Of a DNA stretch of 64,000 bases, positions 28,268 to 36,955 are shown in pieces. Numbering within the stretch: the stretch's first letter is position 1; the number at the start of each line of letters is the position of its first letter. The notes under the pieces were generated by a model that made no database searches, was not told where the DNA came from, and saw only the letters and a program-made list of their open reading frames with translations. The DNA lies in assembly GCA_963768415.1 (NCBI GenBank), contig CAVYHX010000033.1:10367-74366 (forward strand), written 5' to 3'. The stretch is from CAVYHX01 sp963768415 (GTDB taxonomy: Bacteria; Pseudomonadota; Gammaproteobacteria; UBA9214). The position numbers and the translations under genes are program-made.

Positions 28268-29434
28268 TCAGACCAGCGGCCAGTAGGGTGTTTCGATCCC
28301 CTCGCCCAGATCCGCTTCGACCAGGCGCCGCCGGATCTCGAGCAAATGTGCGATCAGTTGCGGTTCGAAGCGCTCATAGGCCGTGGCATCGGGCACGCGC
28401 CTGACTACCACCCCAAGCAGCTCGGTAATGGCATTGCCGATGGAATTCGGGCTGATGGTGACAATCAGCCGGCCGGCATCGTTACGGTAGATCAGCTGCT
28501 TGAACGCCGGCAACCAGCGAATGGCATTGGCGTAAGCGGCATCGATGATGCAGCGGTCGCGGACTTTCTTCGCCGTTTTCAGGAAGTCGTTGTTGAACAG
28601 CAGCACGCTCTCGACCTGCTCCGGAAAATACAGATCATCCAGCATCGGTGCATTACGGGTCGACACCTGGCTGAAAAACGTGCGGTAAAAATCGATAAAA
28701 CCCTTGAGGACCTCGTCATATTCCTGCCAGAAGCGGATATCCTCGAGCGCCGCGCCCCCGCCCTGGATCTCCCAGCTCGGTAGTCCCTGCGGGTAGCCGG
28801 TCAACTCGATACGCGAGGCCGCGTCCCCTACCGGACAAAGCAGCTCGAGGTCCAGCGCCTTGTTGAAAAACTCGCGATAGACATCGTGCATGTAGGTCTC
28901 GAACAGGCTGTGCTGCCCGCCATCGGTGAGATTGGGATCCTTCGGGTCGGCCAGCACCGCATTCCGGAGTTCATCCTTGCTGAACACCATAAAATGATTA
29001 TGCAGCATGCGAATACTGGGCACCCCCTTGGACGTCAGCGGCCAGGTGGCATCGAGACTTGCCTCGCCTGCCAGCAGCAGGTGTGCATCGGGATCGGGAA
29101 ACTGTTCCAGCATGTAATCGATAATCACCTGGTTCATGCGGTTCCACACATGCTTTACCGTGTCCGGAACCTGCGTACGGCGCACCGGCCGGCCCAGCGG
29201 ATTGAGGATGCAATTCGAGCTGTTGTAGATAATCGAGGTATCGAACACACTGCTGTGCCCCAGCGCCTTGCGGAACAGCAACAGGTTCTCGGGATTCACC
29301 AGCAGCCCGTTGTTGTGTGCCAGGTCGTTCAGGTTTTCGGTACTGTTGAAGAACTCGTTGGATGCCATACCCTCAGGCACAGCCAGTGGTATGGGACGAA
29401 AGGGAGTAACGATTTCTCGCGGACCGGATTGCAT
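28268..29434 (-). CDS. Conserved-looking protein of unknown function, 388 residues
   Basis: I do not recognise this family. The protein is soluble, without signal peptide or membrane segments, has an ATG start and normal composition for the window. Features are an N-terminal NSTENLNDLAHNNGLLVNPENLLLF segment, a histidine-rich stretch IRMLHNHFMVF near residue 145, and a C-terminal ITISPNSIGNAITELLGVVVRR. The paired histidines could bind metal or phosphate, as in HIT-like hydrolases, but that is speculation. It lies 107 bp upstream of the CapA gene on the same strand and may share its transcript. Confidence 0.7.
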   Translation of the reverse strand: MQSGPREIVTPFRPIPLAVPEGMASNEFFNSTENLNDLAHNNGLLVNPENLLLFRKALGHSSVFDTSIIYNSSNCILNPLGRPVRRTQVPDTVKHVWNRMNQVIIDYMLEQFPDPDAHLLLAGEASLDATWPLTSKGVPSIRMLHNHFMVFSKDELRNAVLADPKDPNLTDGGQHSLFETYMHDVYREFFNKALDLELLCPVGDAASRIELTGYPQGLPSWEIQGGGAALEDIRFWQEYDEVLKGFIDFYRTFFSQVSTRNAPMLDDLYFPEQVESVLLFNNDFLKTAKKVRDRCIIDAAYANAIRWLPAFKQLIYRNDAGRLIVTISPNSIGNAITELLGVVVRRVPDATAYERFEPQLIAHLLEIRRRLVEADLGEGIETPYWPLV

Positions 29435-29673
29435 GGGATCTACCTCGGGATATATTCAATAGCATGCGCTTGCGGGACAACTACTGCCGGAGAGAGCGTG
29501 ATGCCGCCCTGCAAGCAAGATTACCAGTATAACGCATTCCGGCAGCGCCCCTGTGAGCGGGAAGCGCACCACTGTGACCGGTCACTACAGCCCCATCCTG
29601 CCGGTGCAGGTCATCAGGCAACGCGATGATGTGCCCGCTCTGCCGGGCCCGCAGCCATGATAGGATAATACTC

Positions 29674-30192
29674 ATGCGCTTTAAACCTTACGGGTATATT
29701 CTGCTGGCAGGCATCGTGTTACTGGCTGCGCTGATATTGTTGCGCTCCAGTGAAACGGAAAAAATCCTGCAGCAGCTGGAGGATATCCGCGTCCTGGCCG
29801 AGGTGCACTCCGCGGAGACTGCACTTGAGCAGGCCAGAAAAGCCAGGCAGATTGGTCAGGCATTCAGCGAACAGACGCGTTACGACCTGACCAATGCCGC
29901 CCATGGAATCATCGATATCACCAGCCGCAAAGAACTGGTACAGAACATCCTGAGGGGCCGCGCAACGCTTGCCGCACTCGAACTGGCCATGGACGACCCG
30001 CAGGTACACATCGATGGCGACACGGCGCGCGTCGAATTGCAGGGCAGCGCCACAGGATCATCCCGTGGTGCACAGGGACAGTTCCTGGATATTCACACGG
30101 TCGAAATCCTGCTCGAGAAAGACCAGGATGGCTGGCTGGTGACCGGCGCACGGCATATCCGCGACGAACGCCAGCATGACAAGCCCGGATAA
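29674..30192 (+). CDS. Membrane-anchored protein of unknown function
   Basis: The 172-residue product has one N-terminal membrane helix (about residues 7-24), a helical region rich in Glu, Ala and Lys (residues 30-75) and a C-terminal alpha/beta region (DTARVELQGSATGSSRGAQG... LLEKDQDGWLVTGARH) that resembles the NTF2-like or DUF4440 fold by pattern. ATG at 29674 was chosen because it directly precedes the helix; the frame is open to 29626. The next gene downstream starts about 50 bases after the stop, so co-transcription with the peptidase is likely. Function unknown. Confidence 0.65.
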   Translation: MRFKPYGYILLAGIVLLAALILLRSSETEKILQQLEDIRVLAEVHSAETALEQARKARQIGQAFSEQTRYDLTNAAHGIIDITSRKELVQNILRGRATLAALELAMDDPQVHIDGDTARVELQGSATGSSRGAQGQFLDIHTVEILLEKDQDGWLVTGARHIRDERQHDKPG

Positions 30193-30242
30193 AATCTCAT
30201 AATCGATTACTTCTTCCTCTTGCCGGCGTGAAATTGACCACA

Positions 30243-31298
30243 ATGAAATTCGAACTGTTTATTGATAACCTGAAAGAACTGATCAGACAGCCATCGGTGG
30301 TCGGAGCGGAGCATTCATTCTTCAGAGTGCTGCAACGCGCCCTGGAAGAACGCGGCGCCAGGGTCACCTGGTACGAAGGTTTGCTGGTGGCACATGGCGA
30401 TGATCCCGACTCTGCCATGTTCTCCGCGCACATCGACCGGCACGGTCTGGTCTGTACCGGGCCGAATGAATTTCAGTATGCCGCCTTCGTGGCAGGCAGC
30501 CGTTCCGATCTGCTGGGTAACTCGGTTTCGGAAGAACTGATGAACAAGGTAGCCGGGCGTTTTGAATCAACTCCGGTGACGGCTTATGAACCCTGGTCCG
30601 GCGCCTACCACGGATCCGGCGTCATCAAACGCAGCTATATCTGCGAATACCGCAATAACCTGATCTTCGAAATCGACGGCCTGGAACATCTGGTCGCCGG
30701 CACCCCGGTTGCGTTTACGGACCGGCTCAGTATTGAAGATGGCCGGCTGGTCGGGCAGCTCGACAATGTCCTGACTACGGCCTGCCTGGTGCATTTGTTC
30801 AGCCTTGGATACCAGGGCACTGCATTTTTTACCGCATCGGAAGAGGCCGGCAAGAGCTGGCGTTATTTACTGGAATGGTTTCGCCGGTTTGGCAATTCCA
30901 CCAACCAGCTCATCGTCGTGGACACCAGTCCCTATCCCGACAATGAATCCGCCGACCGGCAACGCGTAGTACTGCGCTGGCGCGATGCCAACGCTGAATT
31001 CAATAAAGAGACCACGGCAAAACTCGAACAGGCCTGCAAAACACTCGACATTCCCTACTCGTTCAAGGACGTGTTCATCACCCAGAAAAACACCGAGGCT
31101 GCACGCCGCGGACAGCCTGCAAAAACGCTGGGCAGTACCGAAATGGGCCGTATCACCGCCGCATCCAATGGCCTGGTGCACGGCACCACCCTGCAGGTGC
31201 CCACTACCGGGTATCACACCATGGTAGAAACCGCATCGATCGCCGCTTGCGAAGCATTTCTCGATCTGCTGGTCAACACTGCGAAGATCACGAAGTAA
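30243..31298 (+). CDS. M42/M28-like metal-dependent aminopeptidase
   Basis: The 351-residue protein shows the order of metal-binding motifs seen in M42 and related clan MH peptidases: SAHIDRHG, QLDNVLTT with the bridging aspartate, TASEEAG with the catalytic and metal glutamates, VVDTSPYPD, and a late histidine in VPTTGYHTMVE. There is no signal peptide, so it acts in the cytoplasm on peptides. The frame also permits a GTG start at 30228. The insertion between the first two motifs is in the range of the M42 lid domain. Peptide specificity cannot be read. Confidence 0.8.
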   Translation: MKFELFIDNLKELIRQPSVVGAEHSFFRVLQRALEERGARVTWYEGLLVAHGDDPDSAMFSAHIDRHGLVCTGPNEFQYAAFVAGSRSDLLGNSVSEELMNKVAGRFESTPVTAYEPWSGAYHGSGVIKRSYICEYRNNLIFEIDGLEHLVAGTPVAFTDRLSIEDGRLVGQLDNVLTTACLVHLFSLGYQGTAFFTASEEAGKSWRYLLEWFRRFGNSTNQLIVVDTSPYPDNESADRQRVVLRWRDANAEFNKETTAKLEQACKTLDIPYSFKDVFITQKNTEAARRGQPAKTLGSTEMGRITAASNGLVHGTTLQVPTTGYHTMVETASIAACEAFLDLLVNTAKITK

Positions 31299-31417
31299 AG
31301 CAAGTAAAGGGTTCGATTACACTAAATCCTGCCTGAATTCGGGAATATGCGCCAGTCATCACCGACACCTTGTATACCATGTGAATGTGCACTTCCTGAA
31401 AAGTATAAACTCACTCA

Positions 31418-31801
31418 ATGACCAGCCTCTCACTTGCAAGCCGTATTACGATTACCCTGTGCTTCATGGCGGTACTGATGCTGGTATCACTCATACCCGG
31501 TCATCACAAGCCTGATGACTCTGGCTTCTTTCGGCTGATTGCAACGACACCGACTCTAGTGCAAAAAGCACTGCATGTCTGTTTCTATGGAGTGTTGGCG
31601 CTGCTATTGGTATGGACTCTTGACGGTATTCAGTCCAGGACTCATCGTTTCCTCATCACCTTGATCATTGCAGTGGCATTTGGCGCTGTAATGGAGTGGT
31701 GCCAGACCAGGGTGCCAGGCCGCTTTGGCACGGTGCATGATGTGGCACTGAATACGGCAGGTGCCGCCCTGGGTCTTCTGGTCGCCTTCTTCTTGCTTTG
31801 A
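31418..31801 (+). CDS. VanZ-like family membrane protein
   Basis: The 127-residue protein has four hydrophobic segments and the VanZ-like pattern: an early LVSLIPGH, a middle KALHVCFYGVLALLLVW, then GAVMEWCQTRVPGRFGTVHDVALNTAGAALGLLVA, where the E-x-x-Q-x-x-x-P-x-R and D-x-x-x-N-x-x-G positions are typical. The role of this widespread family outside glycopeptide resistance is unknown. It stands alone, 120 bp after the peptidase gene. Confidence 0.82.
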   Translation: MTSLSLASRITITLCFMAVLMLVSLIPGHHKPDDSGFFRLIATTPTLVQKALHVCFYGVLALLLVWTLDGIQSRTHRFLITLIIAVAFGAVMEWCQTRVPGRFGTVHDVALNTAGAALGLLVAFFLL

Positions 31802-31823
31802 ACCTGAAGCATATATAGAACGC

Positions 31824-31855
31824 GCAGGTTGGGCAAAGGAGCGTAGTGACGCTGC
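31824..31855. repeat. Partial REP family 3 element
   Basis: A single GCAG-headed copy of the GTTGGGCA-AAGGAGCGTAG repeat lies here between convergent genes; its second arm is eroded to TGCACATG. Confidence 0.65.
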
Positions 31856-31915
31856 ACATGGAAGTACAAGTGCCGCGGGAGGCAGGAATATTCCAATCAA
31901 TCAGAGCCGCCCTGA

Positions 31916-32851
31916 CTATTCAAATTCCACTGGAGATTGCTGCTCGATGTTTACATGAAGCTTGAAGATATCAGGGCGCGAATAATGCCCTGCTACATCA
32001 AGTGTTCGTTTTGCAATACCCGCACGTTCATGATCAACCTCACCATAGAGAATCCCTTCTGCTTCGCGCATGGGACCAACGCAGATCTCACCGCCAGGTG
32101 CAATGACAACAGAATCACCCGCGTTCACCCATTCATCATTATCCGGGTAAAGTCTGGATTTTTCGGGGAAATCATTCGGGATATCACTACCCTTCAGCAG
32201 ATTTCCGCAACCCACCACCCAGCAACGACCTTCTCTCGCAATATGCTGCAAGGTTCCAAGCCACTCGTCTCCGCTATCGTAAGTTGGAGCGATATATATC
32301 TCTACACCCTGTGAATACAATGCATACCGCGCCAAAGGCATATAATTTTCCCAGCATATCAATGTACCGATTCGCCCGGCAGGAGTATCAACTACGTTCA
32401 AACCGGATGCGTCACCAAAGCCCCACACCATTCTTTCCGGATTGGTCGGCATCAATTTTCGATGACGATTCAGCAAGGTCCCATTCGGGCCGATGACTAT
32501 TACGGTGTTGTAAAGTGTTGCCTGACTCAGGTCGCTACCGCGTTCATTCATACCACATACAATGGTTACTTTGTGCAGTCTTGCGGCATCATAGAGTGGC
32601 GTTAAGTCACCACTTGAAAGGTTGACGGCGTTTTGGAACAGACGCGAGTGAAGTTCTTCTGAAACAGACCAGTCCCCTCCCGGCCTCAGGCGCCATATCC
32701 AGGCGGGATAGCCGGCGATAAATGCTTCGGTAAAAATCACAAGTTCAGCGCCGCTGCTTGCCGCTTCTTTAACCGAACTGATCGCGCTGGCTATCGTCCT
32801 TTCCTTATCCAGAAATACGGGCGCTTTTTGAACAACTGCTACCTTGGTCAT
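31916..32851 (-). CDS. Nitrilase (carbon-nitrogen hydrolase)
   Basis: All three catalytic residues are visible: E42 in FTEAFIAGYPAW, K132 in NRHRKLMPTNPERMVWGFGD and C166 in LICWENYMPLAR. The lysine and cysteine contexts match true nitrilases, which convert R-CN to carboxylic acids, rather than amidases or ureidopropionases. The length (311) is slightly below many nitrilases, which have longer C-termini. The protein is cytoplasmic and probably forms spirals like others of the class. No nitrile hydratase or aldoxime genes adjoin, so the natural substrate is open. Confidence 0.88.
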   Translation of the reverse strand: MTKVAVVQKAPVFLDKERTIASAISSVKEAASSGAELVIFTEAFIAGYPAWIWRLRPGGDWSVSEELHSRLFQNAVNLSSGDLTPLYDAARLHKVTIVCGMNERGSDLSQATLYNTVIVIGPNGTLLNRHRKLMPTNPERMVWGFGDASGLNVVDTPAGRIGTLICWENYMPLARYALYSQGVEIYIAPTYDSGDEWLGTLQHIAREGRCWVVGCGNLLKGSDIPNDFPEKSRLYPDNDEWVNAGDSVVIAPGGEICVGPMREAEGILYGEVDHERAGIAKRTLDVAGHYSRPDIFKLHVNIEQQSPVEFE

Positions 32852-33060
32852 TTCAATGTCCGCAAATTACCTGCCGGTACTCTAGCAGAGAAGCATTGAA
32901 CATTTCTCTATTCAGGCAGGATCACCAGTCGCTGCTTAGCAGCTAACCCAGTCGCCTGCCCCGTGAACTTGCGATTACAGCCGAATACAGACCTGCAAAT
33001 GGAAAAAAAGGCGACCGGAAGACCGCCCAACATGATCATGGACTCGCCAGCATTCCGGAA

Positions 33061-33426
33061 TCAGCGCCCCGGAGTCCAACCCTGTGCCTCGGGGGAATTA
33101 TCGCTCTCACTGGTAGATTTCAGACTGTTTGCTGATCGGGGGATAGTCCAATGGCTGGATCTTGGCGGGACACCCCATCGCTTGCTGACAGGGGGGATAG
33201 TCCAGTGGCTGGATCTCGGCGGGACACCCCATCGCTTGCTGACGGGGGGGATAGTCCAATGGCTGGATCTTGGTGGCATACCCCACTGCTTGGCGTTTGC
33301 ATTGACAACATCCTGACCCCTCTCGTGTTCATTGACAGATTCATCGGCGAACACGGCTGGTGATACGATAATCAGGGCTGGCATCAAACACGCGAGTATT
33401 GCACCCAATAATTGCGACTTCTTCAT
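33061..33426 (-). CDS. Secreted protein with three 18-residue WGVPPRSSHWTIPPVSKR repeats
   Basis: I do not recognise this protein. The ATG at 33426 follows a GGTGG site and starts a clear signal peptide (MKKSQLLGAILACL... SPAVFA). The 95-residue mature part has a short acidic spacer, then three tandem copies of an 18-residue unit (the first reads QWGMPP, the last breaks off at PRSANS), and a Ser-rich tail. Each unit is encoded by a 54-bp DNA repeat between about 33138 and 33290. Two junctions are dibasic (KR). It could be a secreted repeat peptide precursor, an adhesin fragment, or a chance frame over a DNA repeat, though the signal peptide argues against the last. Confidence 0.55.
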   Translation of the reverse strand: MKKSQLLGAILACLMPALIIVSPAVFADESVNEHERGQDVVNANAKQWGMPPRSSHWTIPPVSKRWGVPPRSSHWTIPPVSKRWGVPPRSSHWTIPRSANSLKSTSESDNSPEAQGWTPGR

Positions 33427-33647
33427 GGCGATCCACCGTAAGTTATTTATTTTTACCAGCCTGATGTCTTCAAACTGCTGGCAGATTATCATCATTATAG
33501 AGTACACATTGAAGTGAAGGCTTGATATTGGCTAAAAGTAGCATATGGCTCGGCTAATAATTATTAGTCACATGTATAGAATTGATTGTGCCCTGACGCC
33601 CTTTAATTTCACGACTCTTCGCCAAAACGGGTTGGAAGATTACCGTT

Positions 33648-34128
33648 GTAGGGCCGAATTCATTCGGCCAACAGCCATTATTGCCATTGGAGACAAGGAG
33701 GTCACCATGTCCTATGACGCATTGCGCAGGGGGCGTCATTCCCTGCACCATCAAGTCTATTGCATTACCACGGTTACCTGCGGTCGTCATCCTTTTACGT
33801 CCGTGCTGCCAGCAAGGATGAGGATGTTCGCCAGATTGCGCGGTAGATCGTTGCCAACCCGTTGCGAGCGGGCCTGGATTGGAATAGACGATGAAATACC
33901 GTTGGTCGAATGAATTCGACCCTACAGATCTTATTGAATGAGGGTGGAACACCGCTGGTCGAATGAATTCGACCCTACAAGTTTGATTCAAATACGATGA
34001 AATACCGCTGACCGAATGAAATCGACCCAACTGTAGGGCCGAATTCATTCGGCCAACAACCTTGGCCATCAGAAGGAATGCGTCTCGTCTAAATCGATTA
34101 AGTTACTCACTCAACCAGGGGAAGATCC
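33648..34128. repeat. REP family 1 cluster flanking a RAYT relic, with cap element
   Basis: A GTAG-headed hairpin GGCCGAAT-TC-ATTCGGCC at 33648-33669 faces an inverted GGTCGAAT-GA-ATTCGACC hairpin with CTAC at 33904-33925; a transposase relic lies between them. Further units lie at 33958 and (degenerate) near 34011. A last plus-strand hairpin with GTAG at 34033 opens the conserved cap sequence, which ends near 34128. Confidence 0.88.
33707..33894 (+). pseudogene. REP-associated tyrosine transposase (RAYT) remnant
   Basis: A perfect AAGGAGG site precedes an ATG. The N-terminus MSYDALRRGRHS and CITTVTCGRHPF match the RAYT start (usually MxYRxLRKGRxS, YFITTVT). About 38 codons in, the sequence jumps to the family's C-terminal segment in another frame: DEDVRQIAR, a TAG where tyrosine is expected, then IVANPLRAGLDW. 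The whole catalytic core with the HUH histidines and the tyrosine is deleted. RAYTs cut at GTAG next to REP hairpins; the matching REPs flank this relic, so it probably descends from the enzyme that spread REP family 1. Confidence 0.82.
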
Positions 34129-34139
34129 TTATATATGAG

Positions 34140-34868
34140 TTAAGCCGCTTTCTTGCGTCTGGCTATTCCGACCAGTCCCAGCAGGCCGGAGCCGAAGAGC
34201 CAGAGGGCTGCCGGTATTGGAACTGCGCCGACATTGCCCGATTGCACAGCCCACGCATAGAATTCGTCGGTCATTTTGCCTGGGGTTTGGAGACCAGTAC
34301 TGAAGTAGAAGCCCCACGCGTTGCCGGGAGAGGGCTCGTACTCCGTGGCAGACCAGTAGGCGCCACCATAGAAGCCACCACCGGCAGTCGGGAAATCAAA
34401 GGGATCCCTGTTGGTGAACCAGCTGCTCGATGGCGGTTGTTCACACACATCCGGATCCTCCGGCGATGGGTCACATTTACCAGCGTTACCCAGAGTATTA
34501 TAGAACAGGTACGCCATCTCGCTGGCCAGGCTACCCCCATACAAAGTACCCGGGACGCTGATGTTGTAACCTTGGTCTTCGCTACCGATGAAGGAATAAA
34601 GGTTGTCATTGGCCGGGTTGCCATCGATGGGATTGGTATTCGGCAACCGCCAGCCGGTGACACCATCGATGTTCAGGCCCGCCGCCCAGGCGTTGGCATC
34701 CGCCCATGTCATCGAACCATTATTGGCATTCGTCAGCCAGGTCAGGTCCGCGACATCATCATAATAGGCCTGCCCGCCGAGCACGGGAATCAGCGACGCA
34801 AGGGATGGCAGGGTGATAAAACTGAAAACTACGGCGCATAGCGCACCCCATAGGCGTGATTTATTCAT
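34140..34868 (-). CDS. Exported DUF1566-like protein with VPLPA-CTERM sorting signal
   Basis: The 242-residue product has a signal peptide (SFITLPSLAS), a DUF1566/Lcl-type domain with YYDDVADLTWLTNANNG, TGWRLPN and YWSATEY, and a C-terminal sorting tripartite signal: VPIPAALWLFGSGLLGLVGIARRKK (proline motif, membrane helix, basic end). Such tails are recognised by exosortase-type transpeptidases for export to the cell surface or matrix. The exosortase itself is not in this window. The gene's 3' end abuts the cap element of the REP cluster, 12 bases away. Confidence 0.85.
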   Translation of the reverse strand: MNKSRLWGALCAVVFSFITLPSLASLIPVLGGQAYYDDVADLTWLTNANNGSMTWADANAWAAGLNIDGVTGWRLPNTNPIDGNPANDNLYSFIGSEDQGYNISVPGTLYGGSLASEMAYLFYNTLGNAGKCDPSPEDPDVCEQPPSSSWFTNRDPFDFPTAGGGFYGGAYWSATEYEPSPGNAWGFYFSTGLQTPGKMTDEFYAWAVQSGNVGAVPIPAALWLFGSGLLGLVGIARRKKAA

Positions 34869-35090
34869 AGTGGATAACTCTTAGGTAAAGATTAATGTAC
34901 TCAGATTAACAGTTCCAGACTGTCAGTATATTGCCCAAAAGTACTATATCCATAGAAGGAAAGTGGAATGTTCCCTTAAATTTCCTATCAGGATTGCATC
35001 ACCACACTTACCCGCGGGTCTGGTTCGGAATATTGGCGATTACGACCAATGGGACTGCATCTGGATAACAAATGACGATGAAACACCGAT

Positions 35091-35206
35091 GGTCGAATGA
35101 ATTCGACCCTACAGTAGGGCCGAATTCATTCGGCCAACAACCTTGCCACCAGCAGGAATGCGTCTCGTCTGAGTTGATTAAGTTACCCACTCAATCAGGG
35201 GAAGAT
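35091..35206. repeat. REP family 1 inverted pair with cap element
   Basis: A minus-oriented hairpin GGTCGAAT-GA-ATTCGACC (35091-35108, CTAC following) directly abuts a plus-oriented GTAG hairpin GGCCGAAT-TC-ATTCGGCC (from 35114), which opens the conserved cap running to 35206. No gene was found in the rest of 34869-35328. Confidence 0.88.
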
Positions 35207-35328
35207 ACAATTTCACAGGCATCAATGTTGAAAGGCGATCCCTTGGTGGAGTGTTTTTTATTAAACTATCATAAAACAGCTACGCTGATGCCGGCGAGAA
35301 TCACCAATGTGTGACGCTCGCAGAATGT

Positions 35329-35883
35329 TCAGACGCCCTCCGCCCTCATCCATTTTCTCAAAAATGCCAGCCCTGACTTGTCGTTTTTTTTCCCACATTT
35401 GTCGGTAGCGACCAATTGCTTGTCTGGACCATAAATCTCTATATGTGGCGTACCGCAGCTCGTCATATTGAAGATACCGTTCTTCACAACGGCGTAATTA
35501 AAGTTGTAAAGATTTATTCGCCTGGCAAGATCTTCCGCTTCCTGGGGAGAATTAAAATCAATACTCATACCTGATTCAGGAAAGTGTAATTTGCGAATAA
35601 CAACATCGTTGCGCTTTTTTATAAACGGGAGAAATCCTGCCTCCAACTGCTTGCAAATAGAACAGGTATCGATATATACCTCAACGATAGTGTAATGATC
35701 TTTTACGGCCAGACTGGATGTTCGTTTAGATCGTGCGAATAAATCCTTGTATTCATATTTCCTGATTTTTTTAATATTCTCTGCACGACTTCCCGAAGCC
35801 ATTACCGGTGTAACAAAATATTTCTCATTAGAGATATAAAAATACGCGATAGCGACGACAGCAATAATAAAAACTTTTTTCAC
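35329..35883 (-). CDS. Membrane-anchored thioredoxin-fold protein
   Basis: A GTG at 35883 preceded by GGAG gives a 184-residue product with an N-terminal membrane helix (KKVFIIAVVAIAYFYI) and a thioredoxin-like core: YTIVEVYIDTCSICKQLEAGF with a CxxC at the expected place, a long insertion, and NGIFNMTSCGTPHIEIYG replacing the usual cis-proline region (GTPH). Two later cysteines (TSC, DKC) might pair. It would sit outside the inner membrane as a thiol-disulfide or reductase protein. Base composition is more AT-rich than the neighbours, which hints at transfer. Closest subfamily unknown. Confidence 0.7.
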   Translation of the reverse strand: MKKVFIIAVVAIAYFYISNEKYFVTPVMASGSRAENIKKIRKYEYKDLFARSKRTSSLAVKDHYTIVEVYIDTCSICKQLEAGFLPFIKKRNDVVIRKLHFPESGMSIDFNSPQEAEDLARRINLYNFNYAVVKNGIFNMTSCGTPHIEIYGPDKQLVATDKCGKKNDKSGLAFLRKWMRAEGV

Positions 35884-36265
35884 TGGTGATTCTCCGGTGC
35901 GCTTCCCGATGAATATGAGCTTCGCTTGCCACCCGCACTGGTTCCCGGGCTGTAATGCCACACACAACCTGGATGCCGACCGCGCGTTCCATCCCAGGAT
36001 GATGAATGATGATTTAAAAATAATACAAAGGGTGTCACAGTCAATTATCTCGTAATATTAGAATTAACTGTGCTCCGACAACTCTTATATGTCGTCGGCT
36101 GACCAGTACAGATCTTGAGGAAGATTAATTGAGTTATACCTTTGATATTACAAATACTTTCAGGCGCTCTATTTTTTCGGCATAACACTTCGCATCAGCG
36201 GTAAAATGGGCACGTAGCGTGCATTTTTTCCTGCTGCATGCGCTTGTAGATGAATCATCGAGGAA

Positions 36266-36586
36266 TCAATTAATAGTAACTGCTGTTCCGCTTACGCTTA
36301 CCATCAACATGCCTCCTCTGCCACCGACTGTTTCATAATCAATATCTATTCCGACAATTGCATTTGCCCCTAAATCTGCAGCTTGCTGTGACATTTCATT
36401 AAACGCTATGGTTCGCGCTTTCTGTAATTCTTGTTCGTAAGCTGCTGACCGCCCTCCGACAATATCGCGAATACTCGCAAAAATATCTTTAAAAATATTT
36501 GCACCTAAAATGGCTTCTCCCGTTACTACTCCGTGATAACTGGAAATATCTTTCCCCTGGATGCTGGGAGTAGTCGACTGAATCAT
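36266..36586 (-). CDS. ybjQ: YbjQ/UPF0145 family protein
   Basis: The 106-residue protein matches the whole family: an early SYHGVVTGEAILGANIFKDIFASIRDIVGGRSAAYEQELQKAR, then MSQQAADLGANAIVGIDIDYETVG and a hydrophobic end with SGTAV. Members form pentameric rings and were once called heavy-metal-binding, but the function is unproven. It lies alone within a somewhat AT-rich stretch between the thioredoxin-fold gene and a REP cluster. Confidence 0.92.
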   Translation of the reverse strand: MIQSTTPSIQGKDISSYHGVVTGEAILGANIFKDIFASIRDIVGGRSAAYEQELQKARTIAFNEMSQQAADLGANAIVGIDIDYETVGGRGGMLMVSVSGTAVTIN

Positions 36587-36650
36587 GCTTTGTCTCCTCT
36601 ATAATTGCTTCCCATCTAATTACTAGATGGAGGCCTAAAAGTCAGCCAGT

Positions 36651-36940
36651 GTAGGGCGCAATAGCGCAGCGTATTGCGCCGCAGGTATCGGCATCAACCA
36701 GGTGAGGTAACGTTCATTACAACCAGCCGATCACCTTCATGATGTATCCAGGCCGCATGGGATAGATACGTCTGTTCCGGTAGCGCATATACCCTTACAG
36801 TCAGAATACCCATGGTCGAATGAATTCGACCCTACAGCCAGTGTAGGGCGCAATAGCGCAGCGTATTGCGCCGCAGGTCAGTACCAACCAGGCAAGGTAA
36901 CGTTGATTACGACCAGCCAGTGTAGGGCACAATAGCGCAG
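36651..36940. repeat. REP family 2 cluster with one family 1 element
   Basis: GTAG followed by the hairpin GGCGCAATA, an 8-base loop and TATTGCGCC occurs at 36651-36680 and 36843-36872; a half copy lies at 36922-36940. A family 1 hairpin (36814-36831, CTAC after it) sits between them. The linkers (CAACCAGG...GGTAACGTT) are also repeated. No gene lies in the gap between ybjQ and yceH. Confidence 0.88.
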
Positions 36941-36955
36941 GATGTTTTACCTGTC

